Below, in pieces: positions 1 to 11,144 of a stretch of DNA of 64,000 nt; position 1 is the stretch's first letter; each line of letters starts with the position of its first letter. A model generated the notes under the pieces. That model saw nothing but the letters and a program-made list of their open reading frames with translations. It was not told where the DNA came from and searched no databases. Origin of the DNA: Ahaetulla prasina (Eukaryota > Chordata > Lepidosauria > Squamata > Colubridae); contig NC_080541.1 in the NCBI RefSeq assembly GCF_028640845.1, forward strand, positions 34,935,935-34,999,934, in the 5' to 3' direction. The position numbers and the translations under genes are program-made.

Positions 1-644
1 CGCCCCACTGTACAATTCAAATTAATGTCCCTATATAAAAACAAAGTATTTTTTAGTGTCTTTGGTTTGTTTGCCTTAATTTGAGGATGAGGAAGGCTTT
101 AGATGAAAGAGGATGCAATACTGTAGAATAAGGAGGAGAAAATGTTTCAACGGGGGTTTTTGTGTGTGTGCATTTTTAAATGTTTGTTGTAGTGTAACTA
201 TTGAATTAATATGTTCAATATGGAAAGTGAAATATTTAAGCATCTTTTATGAAGTATAATATACATGAGAATTATGTAAAACTAGGTTATTCCATTATAT
301 GGAAAGGTTTCTAGAGAATCAAATGAGAGATTGGATTTTTTCTTCCAAGATCGGAGCAGGGAAACAAACATCAACTCTACCCTTCTGACTCTTGAAGGAA
401 TATCTGGAGCAGCCTTCCAATCCACAAATCTGGAGCTCTGATATCAGGAAGTTAAAAAACGGGGAGGGTGAGGAATGGAATCTGTGTCATGAGCTGGATG
501 GGAGACTATTTGGATCCAAACATTCCAGAGGTTTTTCCAGCTTTCCAAGTTTAAAACAATCCTTGAGTGGATTTAAATTAACTATTTTTTTAAAAAAAGA
601 AAAGCTAACTGGAAATGGCAAAAGGAATGCCAACATATTTTTAT

Positions 645-1113
645 TTATTTTATTTTATTTTATTAGATTTATAAACCACCCTTCTCCCAAAGGACTCAGG
701 GCGGTGTACAGCCAAAATAAAAAGAAACAATGTACAGTTAAAATAAAATTGAAAAACTTATTATACAGTGTGGCCGGAATTAAAACAGTTAAAAAATCTA
801 AAAAACCCCAATTAAAACCAGAGAGAAATTTAAAATTTAAAACTAAACAATTTAAGAAAGCCCCGCACGAACAAACAGATATGTTTTCAGTTCGCGGCGA
901 AAAGTCTAAAGGTCAGGTATTTGACGTAAACCAGGGGGAAGTTCATTCCAAAGAGTGGGGGCCCCCACAGAGAAGGATCTTCCCCTGGGGGCCGCCAGCC
1001 GACATTGTCTGGCGGATGGCACCCTGAGAAGGCCCTCTCTGTGCGAGCGTACGGGTCGGTGGGAGGCATGAGGTAACAGAAGGCGGTCCCGTAAGTACCT
1101 CAATTCTGCACCT
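645..1113 (-). mobile_element. LINE 3' end (L2/CR1-like), minus strand
   Basis: Read on the minus strand, about 1103-866 encodes a typical LINE ORF2 C-terminus, including the stretch APTLWNELPPGLRQIPDL followed by a LKTYLF-like end. A 3'UTR follows that finishes with GCCCTGAGTCCTTTGGGAGA and a TTTAT/AAT-rich tail near 645. The coding part is barely damaged, so the copy is fairly young. The predicted 211-aa frame on the opposite strand here is only its antisense shadow. The exact clade (L2, CR1 or relative) is not settled. The same tail motif closes the SINEs at 18517 and 24702. Confidence 0.7.
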
Positions 1114-1670
1114 CAATTCTGTTGTGGTGTTTGCCTTCACAGGATCCTGGATTCCTTAATAGTCCCAGACCTGGCACATTCTAAGAAGTCTTGTAGGATT
1201 AAAATGCCTGTTCTTTATTCAGTAGGCTTAAGTCTTGGCTGTAGGTTTGTTCAAGAAAATATCAAATAATCGAGGCCTACAAGAAAATTTTTCTGTTCAA
1301 TCTTATAATTTTGATACTACTTAATAAAAGGCTGTAGATAATGTACTACAATATAATGCATGATGTAAACATAAAAAAGAAGGTATCCTTTAAATCTCTA
1401 ATAAAAATATTATATATTTTTTAAATATAAATATTAAATATTAACCATCACTAAAGTAGCACCCAGCATTCACATTAAAATAACCCAACAGCATCAAAAG
1501 TTCAGTACCAAAAATCATCTTGGGATGGGAGGAGCCAGGTCAACTTCAGAAAGCTTAATTTTCTTTTGTTCCATGCAGTCTTCAGTTACTAAACTCTTCA
1601 CTTAATCTCTGGCCCAACCAGATAATATTTTACGTCAAAAACCAGATTACCTTTTCTGGCAGTTTCATGT

Positions 1671-2179
1671 ACCCATATTTTTCAGAGTATAAGACGCACC
1701 TGAGTATAAGACGCACCTTAGTTTTTGGGGAGGAAAATAAGAAAAAAGCTGATTGGTAGGTGGATCGACCTCTCGGAAGACCCCCAATCAGCTGTTTCCA
1801 GAGGTGAATTTTAGCAACAGTTTCCTTGGTTGTGAGCTCTGTGCCTTGATTATTATTTTTTTTTGCTTTTTTTTCTGCCTCTGAAACTTCTAAAACTCAG
1901 TTTTAGAAAAAACCCTTTTTTCTGCCTCTGAAAGCCCCCAAACAGAGCTTCAGAAAAAAAGCCTCTGAAGCTCTTCTTTGGGAGCTTCTTTTCTGAAGCT
2001 CTGTTTGGAGGCTGTTTTTCTGAAGCTCTGTTTTCTGAAGCTTTTTTTCTGATGCTTTTTCAGCCTCTGAAACCTCCGTTTGAGAAGCTGGATGGGGCTA
2101 CATTCGTAGTATAAGACGCACCCAGATTTTCACCCTCTTTTGGGGAAAAAAGGTGCGTCTATACTATGAAAAATACGGT
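1671..2179. mobile_element. Palindromic MITE with GTATAAGACGCACC termini
   Basis: The left end reads ACCCATATTTTTCAGAGTAT and then AAGACGCACC. The right end, reverse-complemented, reads ACCGTATTTTTCATAGTATA and then GACGCACC, so the two ends are inverted repeats of about 28 bp. The TATAAGACGCACC motif also occurs twice near the left end and once internally at 2109. The middle (about 1860-2090) is filled with degenerate TTTCTGAAGCTCTGTTTGGG-like repeats. No coding capacity is visible. Superfamily not assigned. Confidence 0.65.
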
Positions 2180-2801
2180 AAATGTTAAATGACATAAAGA
2201 AAAAAATGAGTCTCGGGGTACAAAACACTGCAGCAACTATGAATATAGTTCTTCTCATAATCACTGATTCATCCATTCCACTCAGGAAGGAGTGGAACAA
2301 TTGTAAAATGGTTGACCCTAGATTTGCAAGTAGACTAGAAGAGTGTCATTAAGAGTTCTAATAGGACAAAGATATATCGGGTACAAGCAACCAGAGCCAC
2401 TTGTGAGTAATCTCAAGCAGAAGCTTTATTGTTAACCTATATTACAGGACGCTTACTAGACTGACTGTATTTTTTTGGGGATGGTCAGATAAAGCTTCAG
2501 GGATTCGGGAAGAAATCAGGTCTGTGCTACTTTCTGCAGTGCAAGGACTCTTAAACTCAGCCCCTCTTGACACGTCCCTTCAGTATAGTTGGAGATTCTA
2601 CTGCAGTGTAACATTCAAGTTTGGACATGACTCATCCCCCAGTGCCGAAGTCTCAATTCCAACTGGAAGGGATTCTAACAGTTTGCTTCATCTAGTATTC
2701 TCTGTAGCCAAAGCCCTACCATCTTCTTGAAAACTTTCTCCACAAAAGGAAAAAAATGAAAACAATGTGAAAATTGTATACCCCCTCCACTAAAGACACA
2801 T

Positions 2802-2945
2802 TCATAGAATCCTAGAGTTGCAAGAGACTTTGAAGGTCTTCTAATCCAGACCGCTGTTTAGGGAGGAATTTTGCAGACCAAGGTCCACCCAGTTTTTTTG
2901 AAAACTTCCAGTTATGGAGCACCCACAATTTCAGAAGGCAAAGTA
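2802..2945 (-). mobile_element. CR1-type LINE 3' end fragment
   Basis: The sequence starts TCATAGAATCCTAGAGTTGC and goes on to an AAGGTCTTCTAATCCAGACC-like run and GGAGCACCCACAA. In reverse complement this is the familiar CR1 3' terminus (CTTCCAACTCTAGGATTCTATGA). It is diverged and 5'-truncated. Confidence 0.65.
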
Positions 2946-3311
2946 AATGAGGCGCTATCCAATAAGAAGTGTTTCTTCAAATATGTCAACAGCAAGAAGA
3001 CAACAATTGGCTTACCTTGAATGGAGACATTTTAGCAAATGAATAAGCCGAGGGGTTGTTCTGGAGAAGATTTATATAGAACAAGAACCATGTCATAGGT
3101 TATTGTTGATTTTCTCCCAACAACTGCACAAGGAGGTTTATCTGGAAGGAGTCTAGATGTGCCAGTTTAACTTATTGTGACTTTGTTCTCCCCATATTTT
3201 ATTACAGTATGCTACAGTACAGTTCCGCTACCTTAGGTCAAATCTGATTCCATCAAGCATATTTCCATCAAGGTGTCTGCAATACTTGCCATCAATAGAG
3301 AAAATCTACTA

Positions 3312-3721
3312 TACAGATAGTCCTCGACTTACAGCCATTCATTTCATGACAGTTCGGAGTTACAACAGCACTGAAAAAAGTGACTTTCAACTATTCCTTG
3401 AACTTACGACTATTGTAGCAGCACCACATTCACAGGATCAAAATTTAGACGCTTTGCAACCAGCATGTGTTTACAATGATTTCAACATCCCAGGATCACT
3501 TGATTACTGTTAGAGAGCTTCCCAGCCAGCTTCTGACAACAGAGTTAATGGGAGGAGTTGGATTGGCTTAACAACTAAACAATTCGCTTAACAACTGCAG
3601 CGATTTGTTGAACAACCCTGGCAAAAGTCATAAAATCAGGAACGGCTCACTTAACAGCTGCCTTACTTAGCAATGGAAATTTTTATCCCAGTTTTGGTCA
3701 GAGGTCGAGGATTACCAATAT
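3312..3721 (+). mobile_element. Non-autonomous DNA transposon (TAGTCCTCGACTTACA family), degenerate copy
   Basis: The left terminus CAGATAGTCCTCGACTTACA mirrors the right terminus GGTCGAGGATTACCAATA. Between them lie CACTGAAAAAAGTGACTTTC, TCACTTAACAACTGCAG-like and CTTACTTAGCAATGGAAA-like blocks. These are shared with the copies at 35415 and 58500, so the three define one family. The central part is shortened relative to them. Confidence 0.65.
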
Positions 3722-6700
3722 AAATTTGAGAAATAAATAAATAAAACCTATATGTTTCTTAAATGAGTAAGGATGAGTTACAGATACGATTTGAGAAGTG
3801 TTTGCGACACCATTAAACTAATTTGACAAGTCCCAGTTGAAGTAAAGGCACTCATAGTAAACGAAAGAGCCAAAGATCGTTCTTTGGGAAATTATGTTTA
3901 AGATGATATCTATCATATAATATTTTCATATTACTCAGAAGTACAGGAAAGAATGGTGCAACACTCTGGTTGCTATATGTATCTAGTTGCAATTAATGTG
4001 AGTTTGAATAATATGATTATTTGATTTAGTGTGAATTTTGCACCATTGAGGCTTGCAAGCGCGCAATTACAGTTGGAGTTTAGAAGCTGTTAATCTTTTT
4101 GTGTGTAATATGGAAAAAAGAAAAATTCCATTAGAGGAAAACAGTACAAGTTTTTAAAAGAAGACACATTATTACTTTACAGAAAAAAAAAATAGATGTA
4201 ACTGAATAGTATGGACGTGATCATAGCAACGCTAAAATAGAATGGAGTTGGAATGCCTGAATCTACAATAATTTTTAAAAAAATTTTGCTTTCTGTAATT
4301 ACTCTGTGACTTTGTCAACCGTAAATTGAAATTAGGTGTACATTCTTTTTATCATTTACTGCAATATTTCTTTAGTATGCATATTAAACATGTATTTTTG
4401 AACATTTTCATGGACTTTTTTGTCAAGCTAGACCCATTTACCTTATTTTCCATAGAAATAGTACTTCAAATAGTACAAATTCAACTAATGTCCATGGGAT
4501 TCTCTAACTTCACTAATCAAGACTTATCTGTATGAGAAACTTTAAACAAGCACCACACACCAAAATGGTTGTGCACTTGATCCCAACCATCAACAGCTGC
4601 TGGAAAGCTGTCCTTTAATCAAGGAGAGAGCATGGCATTTATTTTCTTTCTGTCTTCTTCAGTGTAGGCTAGTAACTCAACCATAACCACTTCCCAAAGC
4701 CTGGGATTTCGGCTGGGATAATTTAAAGACAAGTGATGATAAATCTATCCCAGTGAGGCAAATTCCACTAACCAAGACATTTGGATAACATTGGTGTGTA
4801 AATTAGCAGCTCTAGAGTATAGCTAATGGATATATTAAATAGAAAAGAAGGGGAAAAGGAAAAACTAGCAGCCTCCCCTTACAGTATTACTGTAGTTTAG
4901 TAATCTGAATTTATATAGACAGCTCTATAGTGTTGCATATTTGCTCCACCTGGTGGATTTCATGAAGAATGTCTTAATCCCTTTTAATAAGGAGCTTCGT
5001 CCAACTGAAACACAAGATCCTACTCAGAGTAAAGCCATCTTTCAAATTTATTTTACAATAAAGTCCTTCTTTAAAAGGCAATCTATTCAAAGTAAAAAAT
5101 TGATATCAGATGGTTTGCTTCCCTGCATTCATTTAGTTTAGTGATTCTTTAGCAAGCAGACATATGTCAAACCAATTAATAAGCCCCCTACCTCAATTTC
5201 ATCTAAATATGCAACTTTTTGAGGTTCAGAATGATAGTTGAAAGTTGTCTCTCACTCCTTTGCGAACAGGCAACAGTTGATATAAGAAATAGCAGTTCCA
5301 CCCCAAGTAGGTGATTGTGTGCAGAGATATTTCTGTAGAGTATTTGGCATAAGAAAGTCCAAGTCTAGCTGACAGAGGTTATTTTCTTCGGAATCCAATT
5401 GGATATGTTAATATATGGATTATATCACTTCAGCCTTCCTGCATTTCTCCCTCCCTGTCTCCCACATATACACAGCTAATTCTAAATTTTAAACAATCTT
5501 TAGCATAAAGTGAAAGTTAGAAACTCGGGTTGCCATATGTGGAGAATTTTGAAATCTTTTTGTTCCCTTTATTTAAACATGCTGCCCACAATCCTTTTTA
5601 GCATTTATTGTTGTAATAAAATGGGGGGGGAGGGGAACCAGAGGTGGGGAATGAAATTGGTATCCCATGAATGGTTCCACAGAGCTCTGGAGCTCTGAAA
5701 TGTTACTTGCAGTGTGGTGTGGAGCAAGTATTCAGAAAAAAAAATATCTGTCCAGATGGCTGCCAGAGATGCTGGTTTTTGTCTCTGGTGCTGAGAGGAG
5801 GGAAGTCACTGGAGCATACGCTATCAACCCTTTGCATTTTAACAAAACTAACTCGCTCTCTTGTCAAAATGGGGAGGTGGTGACACTGGAACAAAAAAAA
5901 AGTTTTCTATTGCAATCCCTTCTCAAAAGGGGGAAAACACATCAGAAATATCAAAATCCTCCTTTTTTGTTTTTTTTTTTAAAAGGAAGTCTAATATTTA
6001 TATAAAGGAATTACTGCATTCCCTTTTGGAAGCTATATTGCATTGGGCATATACCAAAGGCCTTTCTATGTATGGATGTACAATGAAACAATAATGGATT
6101 GGTTTTAATGTCAGATATAAGAGATTCAAATCATTTGGGAGATGATATTTGTGCTCAGAATAAGATTTCTGGACATTAATTAGCTTCATTGGTTATATGG
6201 AAGTCTGTATGGTAGGTTACAGATATTTCTATTATACATTTATGATTGAATATAAAGTTAAAGGTATAGCATTGTTTCATTGGAAAGATGTATGTGAGCT
6301 GTCTAGTCCCTTTCAATTTGCAAAGTGAATTGCAAGATAGTAACTGATTATTCATAATGTTTATTTATGTTATTTGTATAATATCCAGTTTATAAGACTC
6401 TGGACAGTACCTTATTTCCAGTTTGAAATGGCTTAAATTAGGTGTATATAATTTTTAGTATGCGTGTTAATTTTACATAATTTCATTAACTGGATTTAGA
6501 TTTTATTTATTACATTCAGTATGTAGCCAAGTTACCATGATGCTGACAAATTTCACATAGTTGGCCTCCTTCTAAATGTATAGAGTGTACATTTAATACA
6601 TAAGACCTCTTTTAAGATTATTATAGAGGAGGATTCCCTGTTCCCGCCTATCCCAAAGCATATTGAGAATAGAAAAAAACAACCTCCCTCCTTCCCTCTT

Positions 6701-9414
6701 CCCCCATACAAAAAAATACACATACGCTAGTCTCTAAACATAGCTACTTTTTAAAGAAAAAAAGTATTTAGGCAAAGTGTTGGCATTATTCTTTTTTTCT
6801 TCCAGATATAAATTGAAAAAACAAATCACATGTCATCATGAATTATTTTAATGATTTTTTGAGTGGAAAGAAAATTGTCTTTGTTAAAGGTTTAGTGTAG
6901 ATACTGTGTCATGGCAGGACTAAGAAGAAAATCAATTATTTGAATCTCTGATCTCTGTTGGAACATTTGTGCTCTAACTTGAGTGCAGTTATGATATCTA
7001 AATGCAGGTCTTTACACACAGATTTATCTTTTGTAAAAGGTGTGACACATCTAATTTTCATCTTAATATGAAATAAGACAAAACACATTACTGGAAACCT
7101 GTTTTCAATGTTTTTTAACGAAAGGAAAGTGACATAGAAATTTGCTAGAGAAATATAATAGAGAATACTGTCACTCAGTGCAAGACATTAATAGATGATT
7201 TCATTTGATATTGTGTTTACTGTACATCACATTGACAGTCTAATGAATAAAGTTACGAAAGCGTCCAAAAGGAATTTCTCCACAAAAAAAAACACCTCAA
7301 CACTTCTTTATTTGTTAGGTGGGTTTGCCTTGTCAGTAAAATTTCTAGTGAAAACACTGATGACTTCCAGCTGAGTGGAAAAATCCAGTCTTTGGGATCT
7401 AACAAAACCTAGCAGATCAGAATTCAAAAGCCCAATGAATGCTTCTTTTTTCACTTATCGGTCACCCATAAAATATTATTTTCCAATATGTCAGCCTCAT
7501 TTGGTGTCCAGTGGCCTGAGTAGGAAAATGGAACAAGTGAGTGGACATTACTGAGTCTGTTCTTTTCAACTAGCATGCTGCTTCATGGAGTAGCTTTTCC
7601 TCTAGATGAGGGGGTGTCCTAATGACCATTCATCAGTCCTCGTTGCCTGATCATTGAGTGCCTCCTCATTCAGTTTATCAAGCCTTGCACATAAAAAGTC
7701 AGAATAAGCATTATTCAGCTTTGTTAATGCCAAGTAGGAGTAAAATGCTCCATTTGAACCCATTTTGCCCTAGGTTTTTTCACTTTGTTAATGCAGTCCT
7801 GCTTAAATAAGTGCCTTTATTGGGTCAGTCAGACTATCTGAAACTATTAATTGTCTTGAACTGAATAGCTGGTGGCAGGCCAGAACAGATGGGATAGAAA
7901 AGTATTTGGTTGGATGTATTGCTTTCAATTAGGATCAATGAGGTTTCAATGCCTTTGAATTAACTCACTTAATAGTGGCTGTGTGAAGTCACAGTGTATC
8001 ACAACAGTCTGTGTGGATAAGAGAATGGAAGTTGGAAAGATCCTCAGAAAAGCATTTTCTTCCATAGCTGCTGATAACAAAGAACTTTCATCAACTATAT
8101 ATGCAGTTCAAGGGACTTCCATGTATTGTAGTAAGTTAGCATAAGCACAAGGAGGAAAAGGGTCTGTTTTCAAGTTACAGGCCACTATCCTGACCTGCAT
8201 ATTGTTTTATTATGCTTACATTAATTTCAGCACACCTGATTGCACAAGGAGTTATAGGCTTAAGGCTCTAGCATGTGGGAATATTCTTTCCTGTGGATAA
8301 TTTTTTAGTTATAGTTTTATAAGTACACTACATTTCTCTGCACACAAGAAACAGGAATATGTTTAGTTTCTTGTATTGATGAGGGGATTCTATGCAAACC
8401 AGGCAAGGAATACTGATAGTTTTCAGAAATGCTAATCACTATTCAGATGTTCTTAATCACTTATTTTGGGCTCATTTTATGAAAAACAAAACAAAAAGTG
8501 AAATTGAGTAAAAACTGTTACAGCATTGCTTAAATGCATTAAAAAATTTAAAAAATCCAGAAGTATTTATTTAAGGAGAACTGGCAAATCGGTTGCTTGC
8601 CTCGGAGTACTAAATATGGGAGGGGGTGGCAGGGCAAGTAGATTATTCTGCATCTGGCTGCTTGAGAAAATGCTGAAGTAGGCCTCAGATGTACAGGCAT
8701 TCTGTGAGCCGCCTTCCATAAGTAGTCTTCTAGGTGAGAATCTCTAGGGATCCAGTTTTTGTTGACGTGGATCAATTTAAATGGCAATTACTGTAGTCAG
8801 ATAACAGCTTAAAAAGCCTTTTTACACATAGAAAAGATGCATAATCACACAGCATATGGTAGCATTCAATTTTCTGAGCCATAGTTTAAGGATTTACAAT
8901 GTGTTGATATTGACCCACTTTTAAGATTGAATACAATTCTATTTTATTTAAATGTGTGGTACCTTTAGACCCATTCTTTTCTCCTCTGTTTCTAAAGCTA
9001 CATCTGCCTTGCTTGTGCAGTGATGAAACACTGCTTTTCCATTAGCAAAAATGCCCCCTGTCTACTCACATCTGAAGCATAGCCTTATCTGTTTGCTTTT
9101 AAATCATAAATAAAGAAGTAGTGGTCTCTCTTAAACACTTCATTGCATAAATATTATCATCATGTTCCCTTTTGCTTTCTTCTTTTCAGGTTAGTTGATG
9201 ATGTCTGTAACACATTTGCTTTATAAGAGTTTTGTTCTCATTTCCTACATCACCCAGAACTGTATTGTATAATATACATTAGACATCTGACTGCTGTTGT
9301 CCTCCAAACAAATACCATTATGTTGTTACCGTTGGCATTGAGGAAGCATTGTACATTTTTTCTTTAAAAAAAGAATACCACAAATTCAGCAGTAGACTTC
9401 TCTCTATGTGTGTG

Positions 9415-9440
9415 TCTCCCTCCCTCCCTCCCTCCCTCCC
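9415..9440. repeat. (TCCC)n simple repeat
   Basis: About six and a half perfect TCCC units follow a short GTGTGTG tract. Confidence 0.9.
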
Positions 9441-9545
9441 ATGCCTGAAAGTATAGTACATCATTTAATACATGATCAGTAGCAAGTATAATCAGTTTGC
9501 TTCAAAGTGCCAAGTAGTTCATCAGACAATTCCTACTTTTATATA

Positions 9546-9597
9546 TTCTTCCTTCCTTTCTTCCTCCCTCCATCCCTCCCTCCCTCTTTCCTTCCTG
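9546..9597. repeat. TTCC/TCCC pyrimidine tract
   Basis: Imperfect CTTCC and CCTCCCTCC units form a pyrimidine strand of about 50 nt, interrupted by single purines. Confidence 0.85.
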
Positions 9598-10539
9598 GAA
9601 GAAAAAGACAATAAATACAACACATACTGAGTAGATTACATTTTCACTTAGGTCCAAAACATTCCTTTATATACTGACACATTTAAATGGCTTTTCTTCC
9701 CTGGTAAATTGACATGAACATATAGATTTGGGGAAACGTTTAGAGAAAAAGCAGTAATATGGCTTTGTTTGAATGGAGCTTAAATTGGAAACAAGGTGAG
9801 GTGTTTTGTTTTGTTTTTAAATGGGAGGGGATAGTGGATGAGTGAATAGAGTTGGCTTTTCCCCTTGCTTGGAATTTTGCGTAAGCCTGAATGCATTGTG
9901 GAAGGTATATGGGGATCAAGCTTCTGTTTCGCCTAAGAAGCAGAGGATGCTTTACAAAGGACAGAAGACAGACTGCTGAGAGGAAAATAGGCGGCTTTAG
10001 ATAAAGCACTGTAACAAAGACTCGTAGTTTTATGTATCATGGTGTCCATTAAAGCTTAATAAGGAAGAGTGCATTGAACCTAGTCAGGCATATGTTATTC
10101 ATGGAAAGAATAAACATTTAGGAGACGTGCAGAAATAAAAAAAAAATGGGAAGAAACACGATTGTTTAGCTTTTGAAAAAAGCTTTGCAGGGAAGATTTC
10201 TGTTTTCATCTCCCACAGTTTGATATGCAAGGTAGAGGGGAGAGTAAGCTACAAATGTTTGGAGCATATCAATGCTAGAATCCCAGGGGGGTTAAATGCA
10301 CTGTGGTAAAATGAAACTGGACTGCCTTTAAGTGTGTTCTATTTTATACATTCCATTGAGAGCCTGACAAAAGGAATGATTTTGATACTCTGCTCACAGT
10401 GATAAAAACCATATCTCCACAGCAAAATTATTTCCCTTTCCTTGAAAAAAAAAAAAACACTCGTATGCTTAAACCCATTGCTTCTGCACTTTAAAATTAG
10501 CAGTCCAGGTTCAGCTGCCCCCTCCCCTTTTAACATTTT

Positions 10540-11050
10540 ATAGCCATTAATTGGGAAGAGAAACAGAGAAGGAAGCGCGGGTTTTTAATAGATGCTTTCT
10601 CTGGAAGAAAGGGTTAACTTTTAAAGAGGGAGAAAATGAATAATTCAGTGTTCAGCTTTATCACTCTGCATTTTGCTATCTATTCTTTTGGTCCTCTGGA
10701 ACTTGCCGTGAAAGGTACAGTAGAAGAAGTCAGCTGTGGGGAGGGGGGACTGTGATAATTTGCACACCCATCCCTGTCATTGTTCTGCCTGAAGAGATGG
10801 GGTTAGGTTCAAGGCCACATGTGCTCCTGTCATCATTCACATTTCTGCTCCAAGTGCAATAGAGAGTGTCAGCTCTCCATCTGTCTTTGCAAATGTATGA
10901 GCCCAGCATCCTGCTTCCAGCTACAGAGGCACAATCAGTTAGGATGGCCCTCCTTGTTCCTCTGTGTTCATTCCAGAACAGGAGGCACTGAGACCTAAAT
11001 AACCTCGCCTTTAGGAGAGAATCGGTTACTGTGGCTCTGTTTTATTCATA
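10540..11050 (+). promoter_or_regulatory. RUNX1T1: Putative promoter and 5'UTR of RUNX1T1 short-N-terminus (MTG8b-type) transcript
   Basis: This region lies immediately upstream of the ATGCCTG first coding segment. It differs in texture from the flanks, being richer in G/C and free of interspersed repeats. It contains an E-box-like CACATG (about 10816), a GGGGAGGGGGG run (about 10739) and the leader ending CTGTTTTATTCATA just before the ATG. There is no CpG island and no obvious TATA box. The transcription start cannot be read from the sequence, so the left limit is arbitrary. Assignment rests on the downstream exon and on the known short-N-terminus isoform of the human gene. Confidence 0.5.
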
Positions 11051-11057
11051 ATGCCTG
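11051..11057 (+). CDS. RUNX1T1: RUNX1T1 first coding exon segment (Met-Pro-Asp start)
   Basis: ATG CCT G is followed directly by a consensus donor, GTAAGT (11058-11063). The split codon G|AT completes as Asp with the AT that opens the exon at 59976. The joined protein starts [15 protein letters not shown], which matches the short-N-terminus isoform of RUNX1T1 as I recall it. That isoform lacks the longer MISVKRN-type leader. Only seven coding bases lie here, so no gene finder working on open frames would report it. What supports it is exact phase, a strong donor, and a repeat-free leader in the right place. A second in-frame ATG at 59999 could serve transcripts lacking this exon. The alternative is a chance ATG next to a GTAAGT, which I consider less likely. 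Confidence 0.75.
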
Positions 11058-11069
11058 GTAAGTGCCCCC

Positions 11070-11070
<1 letters not shown>

Positions 11071-11144
<74 letters not shown>
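11071..11144 (+). repeat. (TTTC)18 microsatellite just inside intron 1
   Basis: There are 18.5 uninterrupted TTTC units, beginning 8 nt after the GTAAGT donor hexamer and its CCCCCC run. The pyrimidine strand is the transcribed RNA's sense strand, so the pre-mRNA carries a 74-nt U/C tract beside the 5' splice site. Confidence 0.97.

Larger units (their letters stand above)
3722..10539. other. Upstream sequence without recognisable genes
   Basis: I see no supportable exon, RNA gene or intact repeat here apart from two pyrimidine-rich simple repeats. All frames are short and lack family resemblance. The sequence is AT-rich with many TTT/AAA runs. The 7300-8100 stretch has few simple repeats and could include conserved non-coding DNA, but that cannot be judged without alignment. 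Confidence 0.5.

Noticed and set aside
392..1027. 211-codon open frame on the plus strand
   Set aside because: It lies antisense to a LINE 3' end whose minus-strand frame has a recognisable polyprotein C-terminus. Composition of the plus frame (Lys-rich, poly-Phe) is not protein-like.
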